Of a stretch of 12,894 bases of DNA, positions 1-7,820 are shown piece after piece. The translations under genes and the position numbers were made by a program. How positions within the stretch are numbered: position 1 is the stretch's first letter; each line of letters opens with the position of its first letter. The DNA comes from Gryganskiella cystojenkinii (Eukaryota > Mortierellomycota > Mortierellomycetes > Mortierellales > Mortierellaceae). The notes under the pieces are model-generated. The model had not been told where the DNA came from. It did no database searches and was given only the letters and a program-made list of their open reading frames with translations. The stretch spans positions 1-12,894 of the forward strand of contig JAAAIG010001004.1 of the NCBI GenBank assembly GCA_015852425.1, read 5' to 3'.

Positions 1-1
1 C

Positions 2-58
2 AAGGATGTCAATGAGAAACAAGAGAGGGATCTGTTCATTCTGTTCAGGCAAGGATAG
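2..58 (+). CDS. Possible C-terminal tail of a gene entering from the left edge
   Basis: Frame 2 is open from the window edge and reads KDVNEKQERDLFILFRQG before TAG at 56-58. The composition is protein-like (charged, then hydrophobic), but 18 codons are too few to prove coding and no family can be recognised. The stop codon lies exactly in the 3-nt loop of a 10-bp perfect stem (46-68). It could equally be chance open frame in intergenic DNA. Confidence 0.2.
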   Translation, partial: KDVNEKQERDLFILFRQG

Positions 59-68
59 TCCTTGCCTG
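46..68. repeat. 10-bp perfect inverted repeat with 3-nt loop
   Basis: The left arm 46-55 (CAGGCAAGGA) and the right arm 59-68 (TCCTTGCCTG) are exact reverse complements separated by TAG. As RNA this would form a stable hairpin on either strand. The loop is the stop codon of the possible gene tail at 2-58. Its function is unknown; a 3' end or mRNA-stability element is one possibility. Confidence 0.6.
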
Positions 69-292
69 CATACAAGTGACTGTTCTATTCTAGTCTAAGC
101 CGCCAGAGCATATTTGGTGGCAATTATGCGACACTGTCGAATGGATGAGTTCCTGATGGCGACGAAAAAGAAGATAGGGAGCAAAAGAGGCAGAGGGCCT
201 TAGTTAGTTTATATAGTTTCATTAGTTTCATCGTCGGTTTATATCCATAAAAAGAAGTCACATATGGACAGGGCACCGTAGACAATGAAGGT

Positions 293-604
293 ATGGTCGT
301 ACGAAATAAATTTCTTGCCTTTCACTTCGCCTTCTATAGCCTTATTGGGAAGGACGTCATAAAAATCGCTGTCAACACTTCTAATGAGTCATCTGTCATG
401 TTCGCTTTAAAAAGATTACCACAAGTGGAAAACTACGGGAAAATAGAATATCATGGTCGAGGTGAATGTAAATTTTCAGTGGAACGAGTTGGCGAAGTAC
501 AACTTACTGATCACGGTGGTCAATTGTTCAGGATCGCTTTTAGTCTGGCAGTAGTGCAATCCACCTTGTTTGATTACTCAGGGGAACTTGTTGGCGAAGC
601 ATAA
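293..604 (+). CDS. Weak small ORF, hypothetical
   Basis: This is an ATG-to-TAA frame of 103 codons with no recognisable domain, signal peptide or membrane helix. The sequence has mixed composition (KNKF, VQLTDHGGQ, VGEA at the end) and could be a small soluble protein. The start context has G at -3. GAAG/GTATGG at 287-296 resembles a splice donor, so the ATG might lie in an intron instead. It is the only open frame of any length between the left edge and the 7-TM gene. Chance is a real alternative. Confidence 0.2.
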   Translation: MVVRNKFLAFHFAFYSLIGKDVIKIAVNTSNESSVMFALKRLPQVENYGKIEYHGRGECKFSVERVGEVQLTDHGGQLFRIAFSLAVVQSTLFDYSGELVGEA

Positions 605-737
605 CCACTCACACAACTAAAACCTCTTGGCCTGCCTTTATTTTTCTTGGTCATCCATTCTTTTCTCCTTCTTCACTATTTTCCACTCTCCCAAAAACTA
701 TAACATAATCCATATCATTCCGTTCTGAAGCAACTCC

Positions 738-854
738 ATGGCCAAAAATGATCACTCTTGTCAGAATACTTTCCATTACTTCAGCATCTCTTTTCTTCGT
801 TCTGTTCTGCAACTTTTTGCGTCTATCTATACGCTCAAAATGGGAGCCATATAA
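738..854 (+). other. Overlapping upstream ORF at the 7-TM start
   Basis: An out-of-frame ATG at 738, ten bases before the chosen start, opens a 38-codon frame that ends with TAA at 852-854 inside the 7-TM gene. Its context (T at -3) is weak, while the ATG at 748 has A at -3. Leaky scanning past 738 is therefore plausible, and the overlap could lower translation of the main frame. This is inference from start context only. Confidence 0.4.
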
Positions 855-1488
855 CTTCCTCATGATCTTTTGCATCATTCGAATAGCTGGATTTGCGATT
901 CTCGCCGTATTCGATTCCACCAGCTCTGTAGATGTCATGGATATCCCTACTGTATTCCAAAAAACTCTCACGGATATTGGAGTCTCTCTACTCTGGTGGA
1001 CTCTTGACCCCCTCCTAAGGTCCCTCTTTAGGTCGACTTTATTCAATGCCAATCTTGCCCCCAACCTGGCAAGGTACTTGATGAGAAATTATCTAGGGCC
1101 TTCTTATATTGGCCTTCAACTTTTAGGCGGAGTTATATATTGCTTTCATGACGTTGGTATCGCATTTGTCAAAGGCCCACTTCTTGTCTTTGTGATCTTC
1201 AACCTTTTTCTTCTGTATGATGCGCAAAAGTGCTATCGATACTACCGCGGGACTGAGCTCCAAACGCTGTTTGGGATCCTCCTTTTATGGACGATATTAT
1301 TTGCGGTATCGAGGTCATACGGAATTGCAAACGTTGATCCACGTGATCAAAGCAATGTTTGGTATTACTTTGGGCTCTTGTCATTGCCCGATTTGATTCT
1401 CTTGTTGGCTTTGTCGGTGAACCTTCAGAAACACTTTTTGGGCGATCCAGATCCCAAAGCAACCCCAAATGATACCGAGATGGGTTAA
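748..1488 (+). CDS. Seven-helix integral membrane protein, fungal RTA1/DUF7702-like architecture
   Basis: This intronless 246-residue frame shows about seven hydrophobic segments, near residues 4-26, 37-55, 69-93, 118-138, 141-159, 174-195 and 204-224. The tail is short, polar and probably cytoplasmic (HFLGDPDPKATPNDTEMG). TM2 carries an RIAG motif after a conserved-looking W-x-x-Y-x-F, and TM6 ends in SRSYGIAN. Fungal RTA1-like and DUF7702-like 7-TM proteins have this kind of layout, in which an arginine and small residues in TM2 and an R-x-x-Y at the end of TM6 recur. That link is by pattern, not by search. No substrate or signalling role can be assigned. The start at 748 has the better context (A at -3) and puts TM1 at the N-terminus; a weaker out-of-frame ATG precedes it at 738. 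The leader 650-737 is pyrimidine-rich, as in many fungal promoters. Confidence 0.8.
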   Translation: MITLVRILSITSASLFFVLFCNFLRLSIRSKWEPYNFLMIFCIIRIAGFAILAVFDSTSSVDVMDIPTVFQKTLTDIGVSLLWWTLDPLLRSLFRSTLFNANLAPNLARYLMRNYLGPSYIGLQLLGGVIYCFHDVGIAFVKGPLLVFVIFNLFLLYDAQKCYRYYRGTELQTLFGILLLWTILFAVSRSYGIANVDPRDQSNVWYYFGLLSLPDLILLLALSVNLQKHFLGDPDPKATPNDTEMG

Positions 1489-2140
1489 AGAATGTCAGAT
1501 ATCGTTAGGCTTTCCACGCTATGGTCCTATCTGTCCTCGACACTTTTTGTTTGTCTCATCCCTTCCTTCCTCCTTTGTCCTTCTTTCTCCTTCTTCCTTC
1601 TTCTTCATTCTTCTTCTCCATTCCTCCCCATCACTCGCATTCCTTGTATTGTTGTACGCATTCCTTTCATCACTTAGAGTACATACTTCTTATCACTCTT
1701 CCTCCCCTTCCCTCCCACTTTGTCGCTGAGACTCTTCGCCTGCCCTCCTCTTCCTGCACTTCTATCTCATTCCATGTCCTGCCCACCACCTCTGGCTCTC
1801 AAAGCTAAAGTAAGTATAGATCCACACCTTGTACGAGGATCTCGAGAATCAGACTACCACTGGGGCTCTCGATATGATTAGGAGACGCAATGAACATGTC
1901 ATCATTCTCTTATTCAAACTCACGAAAAATATCTCTCCTATTGTCACAGCTGCTCATCTCCACCCGATCTCCCAGTAAAAGTCTTACCTGCAGTGACCTC
2001 ACGACAGTTAAAACCGTAGCCTTTTTATACATAAACTTTTTTTTTTCTCAAGCTAATACAATACCACTGGTATATGGCAGCCTTGGTGTAAATCTGTATC
2101 GCATGTATTTATCCGTTCTTTCTTCGCGCTCGATAGTCGC
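1489..2140. other. Intergenic region between convergent genes, no gene seen
   Basis: The 7-TM gene (+) and the first Kelch gene (-) converge on this stretch, so it should hold both 3' untranslated regions. The open frames here are artefacts of the C/T-rich composition (strings of S, F, L and P). No canonical AATAAA is seen on either strand. A T10 run at 2037-2046 would give an A-rich tract about 95-105 nt past the Kelch stop on the minus strand and may mark its 3' end. Confidence 0.6.
1545..1790. repeat. Polypyrimidine (C/T) tract
   Basis: Most of this stretch is C and T on the + strand, densest at about 1550-1635 where purines are rare. It is made of irregular CTTC, TTCC and TTCTT units rather than a strict microsatellite. 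It follows the 7-TM stop codon by about 60 bases. Polypurine/polypyrimidine tracts of this type can form triplex structures; nothing shows that this one does. Confidence 0.6.
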
Positions 2141-4394
2141 TCAAATTCGAGTCCATTCCTCAGCTTCCCCCATCTGTCTCATCTGTAACTCTTCTGCGAG
2201 TCTCAATTTTTCTCTATCTAGCTCTTGTTGAACTTGTATCAACGCCAACTGCCTCTTGGCCAAATCCGATTTCATGTCGATTATCTTAGGCATTCTTGAC
2301 GACGGCGATGTTGAAGAGACGACGGTCGAGATTGAATCTCTCGAAGGATAAGGTTGTCTCATAGTATTTGGCTGGAAGGGTTGGTGAACGATCTCATGCG
2401 GAGAACTTGGTGTTTGAGGAGAGCTCTGGGTAAAGGCCAAGAATGAGGCCGGGGATATCCCTCTCGGATTGACGATAAAAACTCCTTGCTTCTGTCGTTC
2501 CAACTTTAAGCTATGAGGACTGCGGCAGTCACCAGAAGAAGTTACTCCTCCGCCTCTGCTCTGGAAGTTTAATATGCGATCATGATGTGGAGAACGCGGA
2601 GCCGAAACCTCGCGCTTGGAGCCATCAGTCCCCATAGAGAGCGGTTGATCAGGTGATCCCCAGGACTGTGGCGGCGGCACATAAACCGAGGTCGGTTCTG
2701 AAATTGAAATCGTCGAACTGGCATTGGAGGGGTGGGTAATGATTGGTGATTGTGGAGAAAACGTTGCCATGTTTGCCACAGAGGAATTTTTGTTAAATGA
2801 TGATGGCATGAGAGGTGGCTGCGAAAATGTTGTTGAGGAATTAACATTGAATGGTGAAGGTATGAGTGGAGGCGTAAAAGATGAAGAAAGGGGTGCTGAG
2901 GTCGGTTGGTCAAATGGACGATCCCTGCCATTATCGCGCAGAACACGGGTTTCATGAACCTTTTCCGTCTCCTTCGGTTTCGTATTGTCGTCGTTAGGGA
3001 CTTGTTGTTGTCTCGAGTTTTTCCGTCGAAAAAAAATAAAAGCTCCAATAGCGGCAAGAAGCACGACGGCGCCGATTCCACCACCGATGGCGCCAGCACT
3101 CGATCCATGTGACAACGGCGTGGTCGTGTCAATGGGCTGTGTGTTTGCGTTGCTGTTGCTGTTGCCGTTGCCGTTGGGGATCGAGTTGTTGGTGTTGGTC
3201 GGCAAGGAAGCGGCCGCAGTGGTCGTTGTAACAGGGGCTTGATACGGAACAGGGTCGAACTGATGAACCCATTGGTTTGTTCTCATGTTGTAGATAATGG
3301 GGGTGTTCGGTAACACCGGAAGAGAGTTGCGACTGCCTATGATCGGAAATAAATAGGACAGACGGCGGATTTAGACAATGTCAAAACCCGAAATGAAAAC
3401 GTTGCCATCAATATATGAGGAAGTAGTGTGTCATCGAAGCATCAAACGTACCTCCCCAAGCTAAGAAACTATCACCTGCAACTGCGCAGACCATATTGGC
3501 CCGCACACTGGATGTCGCTGTCCCTGCAGTCCAAACCAAGGTCGTAGTATCTAAAAAGTGGATCTGTCCGTTGTCTTTCACATCTGGGATCCACCCGCCG
3601 AAAACGACCATCTTGGTGCCGTTGTAGGCCGGCACCATGCAATGATTCGATAGTTTCCCTGGTCCTGTACCCGTCAACTTTGAAGTCAAATCCGTCCATG
3701 TATTCGTTGAGGGGGTGTACTCGAGAAGGGTCGAGGACGGGGTGTCATCGGTCGTCGCTGAGATATAGGCACCACCATATAGAAGCAATGATTTCCTCTG
3801 TGTGGACCAGACAGAAGCAAAGTTTCGGAGGGAAGGGTCGATCGAGGGTGTCTTGACGGATCCGATGATCCCAGTCGTGATATCGTAGACGATCATGGCT
3901 CGCGGCCACGCTCGATGGTCCCCATTGACGACATAGATTGTGTTTGTATCCGGATCCAAAGCTCCAGCCACATGATTTTGGTAGGGCCAATCCGTTAGAG
4001 CCGTTCCATTCGTCCATTTATTGGTCGCGATGGTATAGGTAGCCACGACTTTGTTGAGTGTGTCCAAGACTACAAGCTGCGACTTGTCGGCGGAGGGCAC
4101 CATGCACTCACTCCAGGTGCCAGGGCCTTTGGCAAGAGATGTCCAGGGAGGGTTCGTGTCGGTGAAGTTTTTCGTCAGATCCATGGAGAACAACGCCGTG
4201 GACTTTTCTCCGCCCTGAACATAAAGGGTTTTTTCGTCGACGATGGTCCATTGATAGTCACTATCCGCTGCTGGGCCGGTGGATGCGGCAAACTGAGCAG
4301 TGGACGTGATAGAGAGGAAGGTGATGATGGAAGTGAAGGAGTATAAGAGACTAGGGGTGAGAGACTGGAAGCCTCGTTGTTGTAGAGTCCACAT
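2141..4394 (-). CDS. Kelch-propeller single-pass membrane protein, paralog 1 (two exons)
   Basis: The spliced product is 712 residues: exon 1 4394-3452, intron 3451-3337, exon 2 3336-2141 (stop TGA). Residues 1 to about 35 form a signal peptide ending near TSTAQFA. Residues about 45-345 form a Kelch/galactose-oxidase-type beta-propeller, with repeats such as LYVQGG, LLLYGGAY, MVVFGGW and FLAWGG. YNMRTNQW closes the last blade. N-x-S/T sites (NFT, NGT twice) fit an extracellular face. A Thr/Asn/Ser-rich stalk leads to one membrane helix at about 396-417 (GAIGGGIGAVVLLAAIGAF), then FFRRK. The cytoplasmic tail is disordered with many S-P sites. It contains RDSISTVVSS and ends in a charged helix at 670-712 starting KSDLAKRQLAL. 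Kelch domains bind proteins or sugars; no galactose-oxidase metal ligands are claimed. A cell-surface sensor or adhesion role is inference. The neighbour at 5294-7522 is its tandem paralog. The start is the only upstream Met and has A at -3. Confidence 0.93.
3337..3451 (-). other. Intron of Kelch gene 1 (phase 1, 115 bp)
   Basis: On the minus strand the donor reads GAG/GTACGT, the classic form, and the acceptor reads ATCATAG/GCAGTC. The intron splits a glycine codon right after the WGG of the last full Kelch repeat. Its length is not a multiple of 3 and an in-frame stop occurs at 3408, so retention would truncate the protein before the membrane helix. Splicing restores the reading GSRNSLPVLPNTPIIYNM, which aligns with the paralog's GSANSTVVSNTPLIYNM. 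Confidence 0.9.
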
Positions 4395-4621
4395 CCTGTG
4401 TAAAGCTTGGGTAAGGTGATAAGGAAAGGCGAATTACCGAGGATGCAACCGACAAGTGACAGAAGAAGGAAAGATTAAGGAATGTGAGAATGGGCGAAGA
4501 TTTTAAATGGATGACGGCGTGGTCAACACAGGTGGCTAACCCGGGCGCAACACTCTCATTGACTTACCCCCGGTGTTCACTCAGAACGGCGAAATTTCTC
4601 TTTCATAGTGCATGTTCCCTT

Positions 4622-4648
4622 GAGAGCCCGACACATTAGTGTTTGTTT
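4622..4648 (-). promoter_or_regulatory. Upstream block shared with Kelch gene 2
   Basis: On the + strand this block reads GAGAGCCCG, ten bases, then GTTTGTTT, followed by ATCG. It lies about 228 bases before the Kelch 1 start codon. The same words in the same order occur about 273 bases before the Kelch 2 start (7795-7820). It is either a conserved regulatory element or residual homology from the duplication. No known factor is assigned. Confidence 0.4.
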
Positions 4649-5211
4649 GTTCCATCGCCTGAACTTTACTTTCCCTTTTGATACATTCCGCCCGTTGGTA
4701 CTTCTTTTTCCTTTTCTGCTCGATATAAGAAAGAGGCATCCTTCTTTCCAACAACATCATCCCCAGATTCATCAGGAAATGCCTTTTTCTTTTCTGTCTT
4801 TCTCCCATAATCGAGGTTTTGCAAAGTCCTTGTTAGCGTTCACAATGGATGAATGCTGCCTAGTCCTGCATTTTTTATTTTTTTTTGGGCACAAAACTTT
4901 CGGAGCTCTTTGTGACCAAAGACACAAGAAAAAGAAAGCAAAACTACCATTTGTGACACCTTCGGTGCTCCTGCGCTCTTCAGCCGCTGAATTACCTTTT
5001 CATGGCTCGCTATGCAACTCCTTTCAAAAAACGAAAAAAAAAAAAAGAATCCGAATTGAAGGATCTTTAGTTCAAAACGTTGGGACGGGGTTTTCTCTTA
5101 GTCGTTGTCACAACGCTTATAACGTAGTTCGATTTCTTCAAAGCCTTCGTTCGTCGATGAAGTGCCAGGACTGACACCGCGATTGTCATTTGACTGTGTT
5201 AGAACTGTGAT

Positions 5212-5217
5212 TTTATT
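5212..5217 (-). terminator. Poly(A) signal AATAAA for Kelch gene 2
   Basis: TTTATT on the + strand gives AATAAA on the minus strand, 76 bases past the TGA stop (5296-5294) of Kelch gene 2, in an A-rich context (GAAAATAAAATC). Position and sequence suit a eukaryotic polyadenylation signal. Fungal signals are often degenerate, so this is likely but not certain. Confidence 0.5.
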
Positions 5218-5293
5218 TTCAAGAAAATATTAATGTGCACACGTGTAATTAAAAGAAGGGGGGATGTTTTCGGGTATAAGTTTCCATTTTTCT

Positions 5294-7522
5294 TCACCTC
5301 AGGTCTTCCTCCATCTGCCGCATTTTTAACTCTTGGGCAATCTTCAGCTTTGCTAGCTGCACGTCATGCTCGATCTGTAATAAAGCTAGCTGTTTCTTTG
5401 CCAAGTCGGATTTTGTCAAAGGCGCCTCCGCAGAAGTAGACATGACCGTGGAAATCGAATCTCTGACAGAGAGAGGGGACATTGTCGTCGTCGATAGACC
5501 CTGAGCTGATTGTTGTTCCTGTGTATCAGCAATGAAGGTATGCGGCCGACTCGGAGCCACGAGCGAGGTTGAGTGAGACGATGGATAAAGAATGCTAGGA
5601 GATAGGGATCTTGCTCCTTGACTGAATGAGGATACTCCAACTTCCTGGTCTCGCAATTGAGGATTCTGAGGACGGATATTGTCGCTTCTTCTCATATATA
5701 AGCTGTTGTCAAGCAGTTGCGGAGAACGTGGCGACACAGTTTCAACCTGAGAATTGATGCTGCCGCTGTTATTGAGGGCTACTTGGTCATAGACAGTCCT
5801 GGGTGTTGGTAGTGGCATATAAATGACAGGACTGTTGGGATTCGTCAAGGAACGCGTAGAGCTGACAGATCCAGATGTGTGTCGTGGCGGTGGCGGTGGT
5901 TCTGCTGCGGAAACCAAGTGCTGATGCGAGACGGGACTCCTGTCAACTATGGAGATGCCGTAGCTCAAGGGTCGAGGCGCAAGAATGGGCGGTGAGAGCA
6001 ATGGCGGTTGAGGTGACGGTTGAGGTTGCAAACGCGAGCCTTGTAGTGGGGGGGATTGGTCGCATCGATCCCTTCCGTCGACGAGAAGACGAAGTTCTAG
6101 AGCCTTTTCGCCTGCTGTTAGTCCGTTGCCATCCTTGATGTTCTGTCTCTTGGCTTTCCTGCGACGGAAAATAATCAAAGCTGCGATGATTGCTATTAAC
6201 GCGATACCAGCGCCAACACCTCCGCCGATGGCACCCACGTTTGATCCATGAGATGACGATGTGTCAGGGGGACTAGTGTTCGTAACGCTTGGGGGTGAAC
6301 CTCCGACAGAACCTCCAGCAGGTGTTGTTGTTGTCTGAGAAGGCGGATCAAACTGATTGACCCATAAGTTCGTTCTCATATTGTAGATGAGAGGAGTGTT
6401 TGAGACCACGGTAGAGTTAGCGCTTCCTATATTATCCAAATAATGAAACAAGGCAGCGATATTTATGATTTCAGTCAGTGTTGTCGGAAACCAAGAATTG
6501 TGCATAGAGCCTGCCACAACCACATCAAGAATGAAACAACAGTTCTCATTGACTCTACCTCCCCAAACCAAAAAGCTGTCTCCTGCGACAGCGCAGGCCA
6601 TACTGGAGCGAGCACTGATGGAATTAGTCCCGGCTGTCCAGACCATTGTCGTTAGATCCAAAAAGTGCAGCTGTCCAGTCTCGTGAAGCGTAGTATCGAT
6701 CCCACCAAAGAGCACCAACTTGGTGCCTCCGTAAGCGGACACCATGCAATGTCGTGCAAGCTTGCCTGCATGATCACCAGTGCCGGTAATATTCGACCAG
6801 GTATTCGTGGCGGGCACATATTGATAAAAATTACCGGATGCGACCATGGTTGCCGCACTCGCTCCAGTGAGTCCACCCTGAAAAATGATCGCTTTTCTGA
6901 CTGTGGACCACACCGCTGCATAAGAGTTCCAGGTCGGGTCGATATACGTGGGCGTAGCTATAGAGGTCACTACCCCCGTGCTGATATTATACGCCATCAT
7001 AGACACCACTGAAGTGGTTGAACCTGGACTCGTCGTAACATATCCATTCAGGAGGTAGACCGTGTTTGTATCTGGATCTAAAACCGCCGGCGTGCTGCCC
7101 GAGGAGCTTGGAAGAAGACCCGTGAGCGGCGTTCCTGTTTGCCATTGATTGGTCGCGATATTATATGTGGTTATGACGTTGACAGATCCATCCCAGATGT
7201 TGACTTTTGTTCTGTCGCCACTGAGGAACATCGTTTGGCCAACTGCATTGGGACCCGGTGCAAGCGTTGTCCAGGGTGCGTTTATGTCCTTGAATGATTT
7301 TGTGAGGTCGAGAGCAAAGAAACTTGTAGATGAGGTTCCACCCTCGACATAAAGCGTGGTCTCCCCCAGAACCGTCCATTGAAACCTGTCGCTGGTGGGT
7401 GGAGCTGTAGATGTGGCAGGCTGAGCAGAGGTAATGTGAGGGGGGAGGGCGACGATGTATAAAAGAGAGGTGAAAACGATTCTGACAAGAGGCCGTAGGC
7501 CCCATTGTTGCCAGGTCCGCAT
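5294..7522 (-). CDS. Kelch-propeller single-pass membrane protein, paralog 2 (two exons)
   Basis: Exon 1 is 7522-6559 and exon 2 is 6426-5294, giving 698 residues; unspliced reading gives 742. A signal peptide occupies residues 1 to about 33 (ends HITSAQP). The Kelch propeller runs from about 45 to 350 (LYVEGG, IIFQGG, LVLFGGI, FLVWGG, then YNMRTNLW), with N-glycosylation sites NIS, NIT and NST. A short Thr/Ser/Pro stalk precedes a membrane helix at about 385-408 (GAIGGGVGAGIALIAIIAAL), then IFRRRKAKR. The tail is disordered and rich in proline and S-P sites (PPPPPRH, PRSPQ). It contains RDSISTVMS and ends with the conserved charged helix at 660-698, starting KSDLAKKQLAL. It is the same kind of protein as the 2141-4394 gene, same strand, 900 bp apart, with the intron at the homologous position: a tandem duplicate. 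Propeller and C-terminal helix are better conserved than the rest of the tail. Ligand and partner are unknown; a surface-sensor role is inferred. Confidence 0.93.
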   Translation of the reverse strand: MRTWQQWGLRPLVRIVFTSLLYIVALPPHITSAQPATSTAPPTSDRFQWTVLGETTLYVEGGTSSTSFFALDLTKSFKDINAPWTTLAPGPNAVGQTMFLSGDRTKVNIWDGSVNVITTYNIATNQWQTGTPLTGLLPSSSGSTPAVLDPDTNTVYLLNGYVTTSPGSTTSVVSMMAYNISTGVVTSIATPTYIDPTWNSYAAVWSTVRKAIIFQGGLTGASAATMVASGNFYQYVPATNTWSNITGTGDHAGKLARHCMVSAYGGTKLVLFGGIDTTLHETGQLHFLDLTTMVWTAGTNSISARSSMACAVAGDSFLVWGGRVNENCCFILDVVVAGSMHNSWFPTTLTEIINIAALFHYLDNIGSANSTVVSNTPLIYNMRTNLWVNQFDPPSQTTTTPAGGSVGGSPPSVTNTSPPDTSSSHGSNVGAIGGGVGAGIALIAIIAALIIFRRRKAKRQNIKDGNGLTAGEKALELRLLVDGRDRCDQSPPLQGSRLQPQPSPQPPLLSPPILAPRPLSYGISIVDRSPVSHQHLVSAAEPPPPPRHTSGSVSSTRSLTNPNSPVIYMPLPTPRTVYDQVALNNSGSINSQVETVSPRSPQLLDNSLYMRRSDNIRPQNPQLRDQEVGVSSFSQGARSLSPSILYPSSHSTSLVAPSRPHTFIADTQEQQSAQGLSTTTMSPLSVRDSISTVMSTSAEAPLTKSDLAKKQLALLQIEHDVQLAKLKIAQELKMRQMEEDLR
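6427..6558 (-). other. Intron of Kelch gene 2 (phase 1, 132 bp, stop-free and in frame)
   Basis: The donor GAG/GTAGAG and the acceptor ATATAG/GAAGCG fall at exactly the place and phase of the paralog's intron. The length is a multiple of 3 and there is no stop, so the frame reads straight through it and adds 44 residues (starting RVNENCCFILD). Homology to paralog 1, whose intron cannot be translated through, argues that splicing is the normal state. Gene finders may miss this intron. Confidence 0.85.
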
Positions 7523-7621
7523 CCGAAAAAAACGATGGGGGTAAGGGAAGAACTGGACAGAGAAAAAAAAATGGGTGGTCGAAGAAAGAAGACGGCGAAA
7601 AATTGATTAAGACGTCAGGGC

Positions 7622-7649
7622 GGGGGGGGGGGGGGGGGGGGGGGGGGGG
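7622..7649. repeat. Uninterrupted run of 28 G
   Basis: Positions 7622-7649 are all G on the + strand (C on the transcribed strand of Kelch gene 2), flanked by C on both sides. The run lies 100-127 bases before the Kelch 2 start codon. It could form a G-quadruplex and should vary in length by polymerase slippage. The exact length in an assembly is unreliable. Confidence 0.95.
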
Positions 7650-7794
7650 CAAAGAGATCGCAGGGAAATGAGATGAAAAAGCGAAGTTTTCGCCCCACCC
7701 CTTCGCAATCACAGACAAGTAGTTCGACTCAAAAGGCTATTGGTGGTCGTGTCCTCACAGTTGTTTTCTCAGCGGTGGCAGTGCCTCTATTTTT

Positions 7795-7820
7795 GAGAGC
7801 CCGTGCCTGACGGTTTGTTT
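7795..7820 (-). promoter_or_regulatory. Upstream block shared with Kelch gene 1
   Basis: On the + strand GAGAGCCCG is followed after nine bases by GTTTGTTT and then ATATCG, matching the block at 4622-4648 upstream of the paralog. The surrounding sequence is much less similar. This supports either selection on a shared element or the tail of the duplicated segment. Confidence 0.4.

Larger units (their letters stand above)
4395..5293. other. Intergenic region: promoter of Kelch gene 1 and 3' region of Kelch gene 2
   Basis: No convincing gene is present. The 188-codon + frame at 4608-5174 is rich in F, S, L and K from T-rich and A-rich runs and lacks any domain. On the minus strand a TATA-like TTTAAA lies at about 4501-4508, near 110 bases before the Kelch 1 start. 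T-rich (4869-4887) and A-rich (5027-5046) homopolymer runs occupy the middle. The 3' end of Kelch gene 2 lies at the right edge of this stretch. Confidence 0.6.

Noticed and set aside
651..1064. 137-codon ORF antisense to the 7-TM gene
   Set aside because: It has no hydrophobic pattern or motif, and the + frame has seven clear membrane helices.
1469..1808. Three overlapping + ORFs rich in S, P, F and L
   Set aside because: They are produced by the C/T tract, which is open in all + frames.
2569..3132. 187-codon minus ORF inside Kelch gene 1
   Set aside because: It is an alternate frame of the low-complexity tail of Kelch gene 1. The main frame has signal peptide, propeller, membrane helix and a paralog.
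4608..5174. 188-codon + strand ORF between the Kelch genes
   Set aside because: Composition comes from T-rich and A-rich runs (FLFFFG, KTKKKKR). There is no domain or periodicity, and it covers the expected promoter of Kelch gene 1.
7161..7718. 185-codon minus ORF containing a polyproline run
   Set aside because: It reads the 28-G run as proline codons and overlaps Kelch gene 2 exon 1 in another frame; it is a shadow frame.
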